DNA of 64,000 bases, taken from the NCBI RefSeq assembly GCF_041381155.1, contig NC_091134.1, positions 13,332,008-13,396,007 of the forward strand, read 5' to 3'. Below the pieces are notes generated by a model that worked only from the letters and a program-made list of their open reading frames with translations, had not been told where the DNA came from and did no database searches. Numbering within the stretch: position 1 is the stretch's first letter; every line of letters begins with the position of its first letter. Below, in pieces: positions 1 through 12,260 of the stretch. Source of the DNA: Argopecten irradians. Taxonomy: Eukaryota > Mollusca > Bivalvia > Pectinida > Pectinidae. The position numbers and the translations under genes were made by a program.

Positions 1-960
1 ACTATGTGACACATATCAACCCGAATATAATCAACTACAAGTAGGCCAGAATTTGTAGATGTAACGTCACGTATGAGCGGGACTGAGAGAAGTCTTGGGT
101 CATATTAGAAAATTTTTCGAACGATGTGCAATAAATTCACGTAAATTGTAGTTATTTGTCAGTGTGTTGTAGTTGCATAATACATTTATGCAAAAACACA
201 CATACGTGTTATCCGAAGTATCCAATGTGTGCGGAAGCATATATTAAGGATTACTTTTCTCTCACACAAGCGGGAGAGAACTGTTGTTTTTATTTGAAAC
301 TATCGGGACAGGTGCAGGTCAACTTTTCGAACTGGATTTGATTTTTGCACACAAGTTATGGAAATCATGCCCATGGCGGTCAACCAGAATTATGATTGCG
401 TACTGGCTTGTCATCGAGCTACAGTTGTATGACTTTTTTTCGAAATCATACGGTTGGTTTTGTGCTTATAAAGGTACATTTGAGTAAGGATATGTTTCGT
501 TAAAATAGTAAATGTTCTGATTGTAAGGTAGTCATTCGAGCCGTTCGTTCGCATTTTAATGCTTTGACTACTAAGTAAATTAGACGAGAGAAAAGACAAC
601 AAAGACAGTAAAAATTAAATTCACCTTGACGACACTGAATTGCATTTTGAATTCGGATAAATCTCGTGTTTTGAAGTACAAAGCGACGATTTAAAACTCA
701 CAATAACAACTAAAACAAAGAGTAGACACATATTTATTAAAGAAGGTACAGTTAATATTTACATATAATAGAAGGTTAGCGATTGATTTATACATAGTTA
801 TTGTCGAAACATACAATCAACATGCATTCACCATATTAGATCAAAGGAGATCACACCAACTACATAAAGGCTCATATGTTATTTTACCTTTTTTCAATTT
901 ACCAAAACTAAACACATGACACACAATTATACAGTAATCAGGTATCCGATTCATTCTCTT
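1..960. other. No gene seen (left edge)
   Basis: The open frames here are short, unrelated to one another and without splice context. A TTTATT word at 733-738 reads AATAAA on the minus strand and is a possible poly(A) signal for the cyclase-like gene to the right, which would give a 3' UTR of about 0.8 kb; this is only a guess. Nothing else is supported. Confidence 0.5.
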
Positions 961-961
961 C

Positions 962-1147
962 AATAAGTCAGTATTATCAAAAATTTAACTTCAAAAGGCA
1001 CATTCGATTAAGTCATAATTATCAAAAAGATATGTTCAAATAACACATTCGATTAAGTCAGAATTAACAAAAAGATTTGTTCAAATAACACATTCGATTA
1101 AGTCAGAATTATCAAAAAGATATGTTCAAAAAGCACATTCGATTAAA
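962..1147. repeat. 45-bp tandem repeat, about 4 copies
   Basis: The word CACATTCGATTAAGTCA recurs at 999, 1044, 1089 and 1134, exactly 45 bp apart, followed each time by AATTATCAAAAAGAT-like sequence. The last copy is truncated and the first is diverged. It lies just past the 3' end of the cyclase-like gene and may fall in its 3' UTR. Confidence 0.85.
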
Positions 1148-1571
1148 AATTATAACAGAATCGAAATTGTATAAGATGTTTGACCCTTAGTTCATGGGTA
1201 GAGCATAACAAAAGTATCCTGTTTTTGGTGTGCAGATTGTTTTTCCATGGCAATGGTCAATGTTAATGTTGATCCGAAGCTACTGAATATGATTTATAAT
1301 AACATATGTAATAATTTTGCACAACAGGGCTTGCGTAAATACTGTTTACCTCATTATTTTCGGGAGATATACATTTTTCCGTAATTTAATTTAGCTCGAA
1401 CGAGAATTTGAATTTTCTGTAAACAATTGTATTGTCGATTGTCAGAAAGAGCCTTTGATAGCGAGTTTATATATCCGTGAACATGCTGAGTGTAGCAAAC
1501 ATAACGATGACGCGGAATATAATGTACGCGAAAATAAAGAGGTTTTCAGCATCTTACCACAACTCAACTGC

Positions 1572-4500
1572 TTATGCAACAAGCAGTTTTACAAGAAATA
1601 AGATAGCAACAGCCGAGACATGTTTTGACAAGGTAGCCGCGCCATTTGTTCTATCTCCTTCGTCTTCGATGGCAGCAAACATTCTCGCGGGTGCACCAGA
1701 CGCACCTTTGAACTTAAGCATAGGGAGGTAGATGTAAGCCCCGTTGTGTGGAAGTTTGTCCATGTTGGCAACGTTCTCAACAATAAGGATACCTTCCCCC
1801 ATGATCAGTTGATGAACTGGAAATGTGGTGCTTCTTCCGTTATCTGCAGAAGGTGTGTCAACTCCTATTGCATTAACATCGCGATTGTTAACCAGCCACT
1901 GAGCGGCGTTTAAGTGAAACCCAGGGTAGTGTAGGGTGGATTGGTCCTGTTTGTACGTTGTAGAATTGAAGACGCGTGCGAAATCAGGATACATTGCACC
2001 CCAGCCGGAGTTCATCAGAACAATAGCTCCCTTGGGTATTTTGCCGTTCTTTGCTTCCCAATTCATCAAGTCTTTATCGGTGACTGCATAGTCGATGTCC
2101 TTTTTTACTTTGTCTTTGACATTGATAACAACACCTGGACCCATCAGTCGTTCCAAGCGGATCTGGTGTGGCTCAAGGCCTCCCTTGGAGAAGTGGTTCG
2201 GGGAATCAACATGAGTACCTGTGTGTACACCGAATTCAATGTTTCCGAACTGCAACCTAAAAACATAAATGAAAAAAAATATTTCCAAGCAGCTGTTTTA
2301 TGACATTTTTCATATAGATAATATTATCGGATAAGAAATCGGTGTTCACCGGCAGGATGCTTTATTTCCTCTATTTCGAGAGGACACCTACACTGAGCTC
2401 TAATGTGTCTTTGTGTTTCCATCTAAATATTATTTACAATCCTTTTCAACTTCTCTGTTCATTTGACTTCAATTTTGTCGATTTTTCACATTGAATCATG
2501 TAGCGTACCTTAATCATTGTAGGGTTACATGGTAATTATACAACAGCACAATAACTGTCATCTAAAATCAAGTTTCTTATCTAACAATTTTAGGTAGTTT
2601 TGGATAGAGGTACAGAGTCAATGAATGCTGCCATCCCGACTGTTGACGTTCACCAGTGACTTCACTCGACACAACACCTTGTAATGAAGCGACTGCAGGT
2701 ATAGCTTATGTATGTATAATATCCCGTAGTCTATTGATGCGTAGATACTTAGCAAATTATGCTTTTTGTGTTTAATATGATCATCGAACAAGCTTTTAAC
2801 CACTGGGACACATTAACGGGTTCTTTAACTGTACTAGTAAAATTAAAATCGTGTATCGCAAGGAAAGCATCTGAACAATGTCTGTCAATGATACTGCGAC
2901 AATTTTTTTTTCACATTTATCGTAGATGTTAGTGACAGAAATGTATCATTATTATATTGTTTCAATTTCTTTGATTAAGACAGACAAAACGATATAACAC
3001 TAGAAATAGTCATCGACAATTTTGCGGGGTTTTCATTGCATTTAATTTACAATGCCATCATTGCCAGGTAAGTTAAGAACTGAAAATATTGTATGGAATC
3101 AAGATTTGCATTTATAGGCATTGTATGTGTTTTCAAGTTATCACCACGAAATGAATTTCTAAGTGACATTGACCTTCATACCTGAATACAAGTTTGAAAG
3201 ATCTGCATGAAGTTTGATCAGCCCACAAGAACTCTCATCTTACTGAAAACGACGATTTTGCATTAAGAGTCCATGACCAACCGGAAGTTGACATTTTAGA
3301 GGAAAGTGTACAGACACAAATTTTCTCCATATACTATTCCACATATTATAGAAAACAAACTAAAGAAATTGGCTCAGTGGTTAACGAGCTACGGCTTTCT
3401 AAATTGAACCGGAAGTGACGTCATAACGGCCATATTTGTATTTTAATCGACGCCATATCAACATGATATTATAGTGATTACATAAGGAACATTTTGTCCG
3501 AGTTTTGTTTCGACCGGATTATTGGAATCGACGAAAGTCTTTAAGATATAATTTAAGAAATTGACAAAAAAGATAAAGATATTAATTACACCTAAAAATA
3601 TAGGTGAAGCGATCGTAAATCTGATATATCAAAATCATCAGGAGGACATACTGCATCGATTTCGTGCAAACGTCCGGAAATCAAAGTAAAATATAAATCT
3701 AAAACTTGTAACAATTGGTGAACTTTGACCTCAAGCGAGCTTTTTAATGAGACATATTTTATGTTAGCATGTTATGAAAGAAAGTTAAATAAGGGAATTC
3801 CCTACAACAATATATCTTCAGATTTTAAATAAGTTTTATACTTTTTGAGTTAAAGCTATTTTTTGTGTTTTTAGCTTTTACATCAAGGCGGCCATAATGT
3901 ATTGTTTGACCTACTTGATTTTATTCACTGCACATTTCCAGATACATGGCCTTAATATTCTGAAATAGTTTTTATCCTATATCTTTTCATTTTACTTGTA
4001 GAGCGTAAACAAAAACACAATACTGTGTTAAATATTTTGGCGAGAATTTAGCAAAGATCAAAGTTTTCTTGTTTTTTTTTTTCAAAATGACATAAAACCT
4101 TAACCGGAAATGCTACCGATAAATCAAAGACATCAAATTCATCAGAATGACATTCTGCATTGATCTGTAAAAAATTGCAAAATAAAAAAAAGGTTAAATG
4201 GGTGAACTTTGACCCCTAACGAAATTTTTATTTGACCTTTGACCTAATTACGATATATTAGATAAAAGTTAGTCTTTGATACGATCAACATATACATAAA
4301 AGAACATTCGCTGTATATCAAATGATTTTATAGCTGTTTTAAACTTTTGCGATATGACGTCATGGCGTCAAGAAGAAGAAGAAGAAGAAGAAGAAGAAGA
4401 ATAAAAGGAAAAGAAAAAGAATAAAGATAACAAAAACAAAACAAAAAAAGCCCGACATTTATAGAAAAATAACTATATAATTATCTGGGACGAAAATGTT

Positions 4501-5770
4501 TCAATGAAAGCCGCTCCTAAGACTCTTAAGTGGCCTACATTATAGTTTCCATTAAGATACTTCAAGGTCAGCTACATATTTTTTGTATGTTATCAGTTAT
4601 AAAACATAACATGTTTTGAGTTTACATGGTAATTATAGGCGTCAAAAAGGACAAAAATATCATATTGCTTCATTTCCCTCATACTGATTATGCATAATCT
4701 GTCTATTTAAATTAACAAAACAAGTCAAAATATCGACAATGTAGATCTTTGTGTCCTTCTGTAGTGAGGAGAATGCATTTATAAAGACTGGTCTGTCAAA
4801 ATAGGATAAAAGTCAGATGCAAGGTCAAGGCATTAGCTACTAGACTAGTATACTGTATGTTATACGATAAAATGGAATGAGTCCATGGTATTATCAATAT
4901 TTACGATATGAATACAGATAACGATAATATGGAGTTTTATAAATGCAAGCACGTCAATATGAACATTACTAATTGAGATATATATTAGTTCCTTTTTTCT
5001 GTTAAATAGTATGAAAGTAAAACTATATGAAGTTAGATTTTAAGAAACAAAGGTTAGGATGTTAATGCAGTCATTGATCAAATATGGATTGCTGCCCTCC
5101 ATAATGTATTCCTGCTTAGCTTCCGTTTAGCAGATACCTTACCTAACGATAGAGGTACTAAATATGTTAAATAATTTGAAATGCAGATGAACAGCCATTA
5201 AAATAGAAATAATGCATATTGAAGACCAACTTTCTATCGCGTGCGATTCATTTTGCGATCAAACAAATCGCAGATTGATATCTACATGACCTATATTGAG
5301 TCAAATGTAAATCGAATATTTTTTTCGATTCGCAAATTTTTTCCCCTCCCTGCAAACTTGTTTTGGAATGGAAACGCGTAAAAAGAACCATAGAAAGAAA
5401 ATTGTTTTACGTTAATTAGAAATATATATATATTCTTTTTATTACATCAGAAGAAATGAATGATGTAAGTGTGTAAATAAGTGAATATTTTAAATGTATA
5501 TTGATATTTATATCACGGTTAACAGTAAAATTACTATTCTATTTCTTGAACGAATTTTTACAATAAAACAAGCATATAGACTTACCATGGAACCGTTCCA
5601 TATTTTCCTTTATGGACAACTGTGTAATTGAGTCGAGGATTTATTGGGTATGTCAAGGCATTGTTATCCATATCATAAGATAGATCAACAATTCGTCGAC
5701 ATTCCACAGGTGAAATCGACATCAAAATCGGAGCAGCCATAATAGCTATGATTTTTTTAAACGTATCCAT
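1572..5770 (-). CDS. Secreted or GPI-anchored cyclase-family protein (kynurenine-formamidase-like)
   Basis: Two coding exons, 5770-5586 and 2256-1572, join across a 3.3-kb intron with GTAAG donor and TTTTTAG acceptor; the split codon TG|G gives W62 and a 289-residue protein. Residues 1-24 form a signal peptide ending near SPVECR. IVDLSYDMDNNALTYP is the usual start of the cyclase fold (PF04199). The metal motif HTGTHVDSPNHF (residues 73-84) supplies H73, H77, D79 and H83, and GVDTPSADNG and ENVANMDKLP are further family signatures. Family members hydrolyse N-formylkynurenine or similar cyclic amides and bind a divalent metal, but the substrate cannot be told from sequence. The last ~20 residues (KHVSAVAILFLVKLLVA after a small-residue GAA) look like a GPI-attachment signal, so the product is probably exported and held at the outer membrane face. 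No break is seen. Confidence 0.88.
3100..4440 (+). repeat. Decayed dispersed repeat with GAA-microsatellite tail, in the cyclase intron
   Basis: Two related sub-blocks share words such as GGTGAACTTTGACC (3717, 4200), CATCAGnnGACATnCTGCAT (3638, 4140) and an AACCGGAAnTG start, so the region looks like an internally duplicated non-autonomous element. It ends near ATGACGTCATGGCGTC followed by an (AGA)n run at 4371-4402. No coding capacity and no clear terminal inverted repeats were found. The class is unknown. Confidence 0.45.
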
Positions 5771-7229
5771 TTGTATTTTTTAAAGCAAACCCGTTCTATG
5801 ATGTCTGGCATATAATGTATAATACTTCTCAAAGGCGTATGTGGCATTCGGTTTTGCACACGGCACTGTTTCTGACGTGAAGGCCGAAAGATAGTAATAA
5901 CCACGAATGCGCATGCGTGATATCCAAAATTTTTTTATAAAAGAAACATCTGCACTCCATTAATTTGAACAAAAATAAGTAGACGGTGTGGTCCTATATC
6001 GAATATTTTGATATAAAAATGCATCAAATGATATTAGGGTGGGTATTGTTTGGCTCTATCGCAGTGTATTTCATACAGAGAGAACAAGCGATTGCAATAT
6101 GAGAACATGCTAAGGTAGGAGTCCGAAAGATGAGGGCAAATGAAAAAAAAACCGACATGTGTACATTCTCTAGCTGTGTTTAGTATATAGCCAGTATAAA
6201 CAAAACGACAACACTTCAGGAATGTGTAGGATCAGAAAAAAGCTGTGCAAGCTTGATCTCCTACATGGTTTTCTGTAATATCGGTGCATACTTACATAAA
6301 AATGTGCAAATTGTACGTTATTTTGCGTTTCGATCGATGGGGAATGAACATCATGTTAGATGGCAATATGGAATTCGGTATTTAGTTTAAGTATGTATAT
6401 TACAGTAAGTGTTGTAAGTAAAGTGTTAACATGTTCGCGTAATAAACACTTTCTCCACTGCGATGCCTGAACTTGACATATTTACGTCTGGTTGCCTTGA
6501 GATAGTATACAAGAATAGCCTAACCTAATTGATTATACTATATGATATAGATTCAACGTCCTACATAATGGCCGTGGGCTTTGTACCAAATCCAACCATC
6601 GCAAGACACTGCCAAATGCACCAACATGAAATTAGGCTTATATTTTGCATTTTGAATGATGTAAGTTACACGGACTTAATCATGGGCCGACATGAATATT
6701 ATATCTTGATATGCTTACAGCTGACAACAATGTTCTATAGTATTGTTAGGCTTAATTATTGTGATTGATTACACAAATGGAAACTATTTGCAATAGTGTC
6801 CGAGGAAGCGGGCTCTATAATGAAATGGTGAGCAATAGAACATTAATTTATTGTGATATCACTACTACATTACGTCATTATAATGTTGTGTTCGACTAAG
6901 ATGGCGGACATGTTGTGGTATACGGGGGAAAGTTGTCGCTTTTCTACAGAAGACAGTTGGCTAGTTCTGTATTTATCTAGTTTCAGGCTTCATGAAACTA
7001 ATTCTCGTTTAAAGAACCAAATTTCGTCGACTATTTATGTTGAAATGAAGATAGCGTTCAAAGGTGTCCATTGAAGTGGCTCTATAACGATGAAATGAAC
7101 GTAGATAGATATTTTATTAATTACATACAGTGATTAATTTTATTTTAGTAACTTTTACTACACCGAATAACCAGCCTTTGTTTTTTATTGCAGAGAAAGA
7201 GTGATTGGACAGAGGCATTTTTTACAAAC
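5771..7229. other. Upstream flank of the cyclase-like gene; no gene seen
   Basis: It includes the presumed promoter of the minus-strand cyclase-like gene. A palindromic GCGCATGCG word lies near 5910. No TATA box at a convincing distance was found. The two ORFs of 73-79 codons at 6529-7074 have no splice context and look like chance. Confidence 0.4.
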
Positions 7230-7396
7230 AAATGGGACTAATTCACGTACCATGTGATATCTCATAACGTTTGTGCGGGAATAGCATTTCCGGTGGTGAT
7301 GAATATCATCTTTGAACGCCATTTCTTCACCGATAGAAACAATAGTCCCGAACAAACGTTACTGGGTATCACGTTGTACGTGATTTAGTCCCATTT
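7230..7396. mobile_element. Foldback MITE-like element, 167 bp
   Basis: The left arm begins AAATGGGACTAATTCACGTA and the right arm ends with its near-complement TACGTGATTTAGTCCCATTT. The inner parts of the arms also pair (TAACGTTTGTGCGGGAAT against the reverse complement of AGTCCCGAACAAACGTTA). The arms are roughly 55 bp, about 85% complementary, around a ~55-bp centre. It has no coding capacity and no target-site duplication could be fixed. Confidence 0.75.
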
Positions 7397-9885
7397 AATG
7401 TTTAACTGGATGATATAATCCTGAGAAGATGTTGAGCATGGTATGATAGATAGAATGTACAGAACTGGTAATGTTCACATATATGTTCTCTTTCTGTGTA
7501 AATACAAACGTCTCACCACATCTGTGCTTTCATGACAGATGACTGATATGTGACTGAACGTCTCTCTTCCGGACCGCGCCTAACACACATCGAATACACA
7601 GCTGTGATATCTCAACATCATTCTACTTTGTTTAAGGTTTTTCAGAATTGTCTTTTAGTTTTAGCTCTTGTCCACCAGATAAAGCATATGTTTGTCACCT
7701 ACCTTAGTCATTGCATGATGATCAATGGCGACTGAATTGAGGGTATTACATATTAAGGATTTTATATCTTAGATGATTCTCTGGAATAACACCGTGATAT
7801 GGTGTGTCCCTTGCACAACTCAAATTTACATAAAAATATATATAGGGATAGTTCGAATGTCACTTTCATGAAACTATGAAATATCACGAACTTCAGTTTT
7901 AACACGAGACGATGTATATCTCCACTCTATGCATTATCGCATACATGTCGCATTTTCCCTTAAATTCATCATATAAAAATCAAAATAGCCACTTCTTTCC
8001 TATTTGCCAATCAGATTGATCCTTTACTTCAATTTTTCTCCGCTGATCGGATTTTTATCCTGTTATGTTGTATGTGGTGTGAAAAGGATAACATTTTATA
8101 CTCTATCTCCAAAAACTGGCGATTCGGTTATCTATCAATGCGTTTACGGTCTTTTTAAGACGCCCATCCGAGAATAATTTTATAAAGTTTGTCTCTCATA
8201 ATTATGAAACGGTCAGAATTGACTTAGATTGCAAAAGTTGAGTCTAACAGCGTTTTTGAATGACATGTTGGTATTTACATAATGTATTCGGAATACAGGT
8301 AAAAAAAACACGGAAATACTGGCTAGTTATGTATTGGGATCTGATGTATTGTGTCAAATTTGTGTGCAGTTCGATAGGCCTACACTAACAATGACGTACG
8401 TCGGGATCAGCGCTTGGTAATATATGAATGCCATATAACCGTTCACCGGCTCCAATGTCAGCCCGACAACGTCATAAAATTCTACAAATTTGTTAAAATT
8501 TTAACAGACGTTATATCAACATCACTTAAGAATAATGGGGTGTGTGATCGAATGCAAATCAGACAGTATTTTCTGCTGCATTCTTTAAAGTGTTGATTGA
8601 AATAGCATTATATAATGTAAACAATAGTTCCCGCTATTGCGAGAGGGATGATTAAGTCTATTGGTGGTTAATGCTTGTAATAAAATGCTCCACACATTTG
8701 TGAAAGAGAGGTCTATATGAATATAGGACACCTGTGTTAATCTGTAAAAGCAAAGTCCGTTCATTTCAATGATGTGACAGCTACCGATAAACCAGACAGT
8801 TTACTATTCACACGTATGCTCAATGATTTACACTTCATGACATTGAAACGATAAGGAATCAAATTTAAGAGATACCACTGACTCAAATTAACTCTGTATA
8901 GAAACATAGTAGTGAACGTGTATATCTGTTTTCTGAAGGGCTTTCGTTAGATATATAGTTATCAAATTTTGTTTCCACCAACAACATCTGCGGTAGAGTA
9001 CGGTACATTTACTGTAACTTGTGCATTTCCACGGGTCCAAATTTTCCCGATTTAAACCAAAAATAATGATAAAAAAATGTCATTTAGATTCCGCTATTTC
9101 TCAATAAAGTTATTCGTGTATGAAACGTAATCATAGAAATGTTCTGTGAAAATGCGAAAAATATCACAGTGGAAATAAATGGCTAAGCGGTGTGTTTTTA
9201 CATACGCAAATAAAAATTAACGTTTTGCTTGTATACAGATCTTTTTTATGTAGTTTTCATTTACAGTCAAAACATTTAACTGCTCTATCTATGACTCCTT
9301 TTTCGGCAGTAGGTATATATAATACTATAATATGTTTATATCGGCGTCAAATATGCTAAGCATATTGCATAATGAGTTCATAAAAACAAATAACAACAAA
9401 TACTAAAAATGAGATTTTGAGGAATTAAAAGAAATTACAGATTGGTTTTTTTCTCGTCCGTATAATTCTCAATGGATTAATAGGTTATGATTAAATGTTA
9501 TTATAATAATTAAAAAAGATGAATATGATCTTCATACATATACAGTAATTCAATAACATTTGCAATTGATTTCTGATAAAAGTATGTCATTTAGATTAGA
9601 AATAAAATGATTTGTTATTTTTATTCTATCTGGCTTGCATTTACTTGCCAGCATTATATCATTCATGATCTAATACTACACAAAATATACATTTTCTATC
9701 AATTTCTGGTTCTGGAACTATCGTGATTTGCGATAACTTGGAAATTTAAAATATCCATGATAAAGCTAAGTGTAGCTATCTTAGTATAAGTCTGTACTGA
9801 ATTTTTGTGTACATGACTTATCTTTGTTTCTATGAATTCATATGTCTTATCAAAACAAAATTACATATAAAGTAATTCGTTTTGC
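7397..9885. other. No gene seen
   Basis: This is AT-rich intergenic sequence. The ORFs at 7550 and 8414 (about 60 codons) have no domain-like composition. No strong inverted or tandem repeat was noticed. Confidence 0.4.
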
Positions 9886-10122
9886 TCTTGTTATGTGCGC
9901 AATCACTAGCTCATTCCATAAAGAATTTTTTTTTGATGCAATTAACTTTTATAATAACTTTGATATTGAAGTAAAATAAGAAGGTCAAACTTTCAAACTT
10001 TACAACGATGGTAATAGTGTAAAGTAATTAACTTTTGTTGTTGAAGAAAAATACTAAATTATCTGCTTCTATTTGTGATAGATAAAATATCATTCGTCGG
10101 CTGTGTAGCATCTTTCATTATT
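9886..10122 (+). mobile_element. 3' half of a MITE of the GATGCTCC family
   Basis: From ATCACTAGCTCATTCCAT to GGCTGTGTAGCATCTTTCATTA the sequence follows the right half of the complete copy at 33127-33494, including GGTAATAGTGTAAAGTAA, GAAGAAAAATACTAAAT and the terminal AGCATCTTT. The left half and its terminal repeat are missing, so this is a truncated, older copy. Confidence 0.7.
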
Positions 10123-10362
10123 GCACCATCGGATTACCACTAACGTTGCTATTAACTGGTTAAGTGATTTGTAATCTTGAAACCATGAAAGAAGTACCCA
10201 GACGAATATTTCATTTTCACAGTTTTTTTTTTTAATTATTTATCCCGATGCAGCGATGCGTTGAAAAGTTGAATTTGCTCATGCAATAGATTTGCTATTG
10301 TAATTGCCTTTTGTGACATTTCAAATTGAACATGGCTTCAAAATCGATTTATGTACTTCCAA

Positions 10363-11656
10363 CTAATACCAATTTGTTTGTAAGAGATAAAGGTATTTTC
10401 TAGTTCTGTTCATGTCATATCCTACGGATATACTGTCTGCTGTCTCATATTGGGAATCGTGAACATAATTACCACACCGGCACTTGTATATTACCTTATC
10501 TCCCCTTAGAGAACGCCAAACGAAACCGTCTCTATCATTCAACAGACCGTCGATGGTTATCGCTGGGGCGGCGAATTTATGTGAAATAGAATACATAAAA
10601 AACTTTCTCGGTTCGGCCACTATCCCTCTTTAAAACTGTGGAATTAAGGAGCAGTGCTAGTTTGTATAAACCAGCAGACAGCAGGAGATTTATCTATCTT
10701 TCCTAATATCGGGGTTCAGTTTCGTGAACACTTCATAACGTTAAAGACCCAATCACTATCAAAATAAAAATAAAGAAGTTTTAAGAAATGATAGCAATAA
10801 AGTTAGGTTATAACACCAAATAAATGCAAGTTTACCTGTGTAATGTATGTTAACAGTGAATAATTATTTATCTGTTTTGCATCTTGTGCAGCGTAGTCTA
10901 CCAATCTCACTACAATGTCACTAACCATGGCATTTCCATCTTCATTATTGTCTGTTCCACCCACTACGAATGAGTTTAAGAACCGTGATGACAAAAATCG
11001 TTATTTACTATTGAATAGTTAATTTCCACCTCTGGTAAAATTGGACGCAAACATATATTAACCATCTTTTAAAAACTAATATATGAAAACATTGCAACAA
11101 TGAATGCAAATCAAATGCAATGCAAATGTACCGACATATTACCACATGCCCTCCACCTCTGGGTCGCGAGTTCGAATACCATGTGGGGCAGTTGCCAGGT
11201 ACTGGCCGCTGGTCGGTGGTTTTTCTCCGGGTACTCCGGCTTTCCTCCACCAACAAACCTGGCACGTCCTTAAATGACCCTGGCTGTTAACAGGACGTTA
11301 AACTAATTAAACCAAAATGAAAATAAAGTACTAGTAAACGATGACAAATTGATAAACGATTTGCAAATTATTCTAAAAATCATTTTTACATGATGATGGA
11401 AATTAAAAACATATATGCATAATTACCTATGTTTTATATTAACTAAAATGCTAAAATATAGAAAGTCAGCGAAATAATTGTCATGTATTACTAAAATCGG
11501 GCTGCGACTTTCCAGCGTTCTAATTAAGTCTTTAATCCATGGACACGCGAAGGTCAATATATACACTCCACGTTTCCATTTATTCGAAACACCGAGTCGA
11601 TATTGCTGTTGTGACTTCATCTTGTCCAAAGGTCTAGCTCCACAGGGTGTTGTCAT
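10363..11656 (-). other. Possible exons of an unrecognised minus-strand gene
   Basis: Three open stretches on the minus strand (11656-11432, 10994-10827 and 10620-10363) have codon composition somewhat like real exons. Two end at good donors: AAACATAG|GTAATT at 11431 and ACACAG|GTAAAC at 10826. I could not join them in consistent phase: the middle stretch has an in-frame stop upstream and no usable acceptor after it. No domain was recognised. They may be remnants of a decayed gene or chance, and the SINE at 11131-11325 lies between them. Confidence 0.15.
11131..11325 (+). mobile_element. tRNA-derived SINE (bivalve type)
   Basis: GAGTTCGAATACC near 11170 matches a Pol III B box in a tRNA-like head. 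It is followed by a conserved core (TTTTTCTCCGGGTACTCCGG, then CCTGGCACGTCCTTAAATGA) that I recognise as very common in bivalve genomes, and by an A-rich tail (TTAAACTAATTAAACCAAAA). It is non-coding and depends on LINE enzymes for movement. The A box is not clear, so the 5' boundary is approximate. Confidence 0.7.
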
Positions 11657-11869
11657 TCACTCTTATCGGATTTTAATAAGAATAGTAAATGATATCAATA
11701 TGCACGTTTATGAAAATAGTGTTTTTGCTACAGGAACACTTCAAATCAATTGCATATGTTATAAAAAATAGATTCTACCGATATTTGCTTTTACCGCCCT
11801 GGTAGCATCTAAAATAATAACTTTTGGCTACGCCATATTGACATCAACAAAGGTCTATAATTGTGTAAA

Positions 11870-12112
11870 TATGTGTATATATAAATGATAACATAAATGA
11901 ATAAAAGAGAAACCCTCTCACTTATTTTAAATTTGTAGATATATACAAATGTATTTGTGCTCAATTTTATGCCACAAGAATTTAAAAAATATGATGTCAT
12001 AATTAACAAATAGGTGACATAACATCAATAATATAAATGATTACATGTATGAATACAAGAGAAACCCTTTCACTTAATTTAAAGTTATATATCAATATTT
12101 GTATTTGTATGA
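11870..12112. repeat. Pair of ~85-bp direct repeats, offset about 152 bp
   Basis: The segment around 11876-11960 (AGAGAAACCCTCTCACTTA, ATGTATTTGTG) recurs at 12028-12112 (AGAGAAACCCTTTCACTTAA, ATTTGTATTTGTATG). This is a local duplication in non-coding DNA. Confidence 0.6.
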
Positions 12113-12199
12113 ATGAGTTTGGAGAATGAATGGAGCAAATCAAATGTGATGAATGAAAGCGATCGAGTAAAAGAAGTGAAAGAGACCTCCTGTGAGAGG

Positions 12200-12260
12200 C
12201 TATATGTTGTAAGAGGGATGAACCCAGGGTCCCAACCCTGGCATCCCTCTAATTTGCTGG
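12200..12260 (+). repeat. Strong hairpin at a possible element end
   Basis: AGAGGGATG and CATCCCTCT form a perfect 9-bp stem, extended inward by CCAGGGT/CCCTGG pairing around a short loop. The motif is followed by AATAAAATC. It could be the 3' structure of a short retroposon; the class is not known. Confidence 0.4.

Noticed and set aside
1941-2303. 120-codon plus-strand ORF
   Set aside because: It is antisense to the well-supported cyclase exon and has no features of its own.
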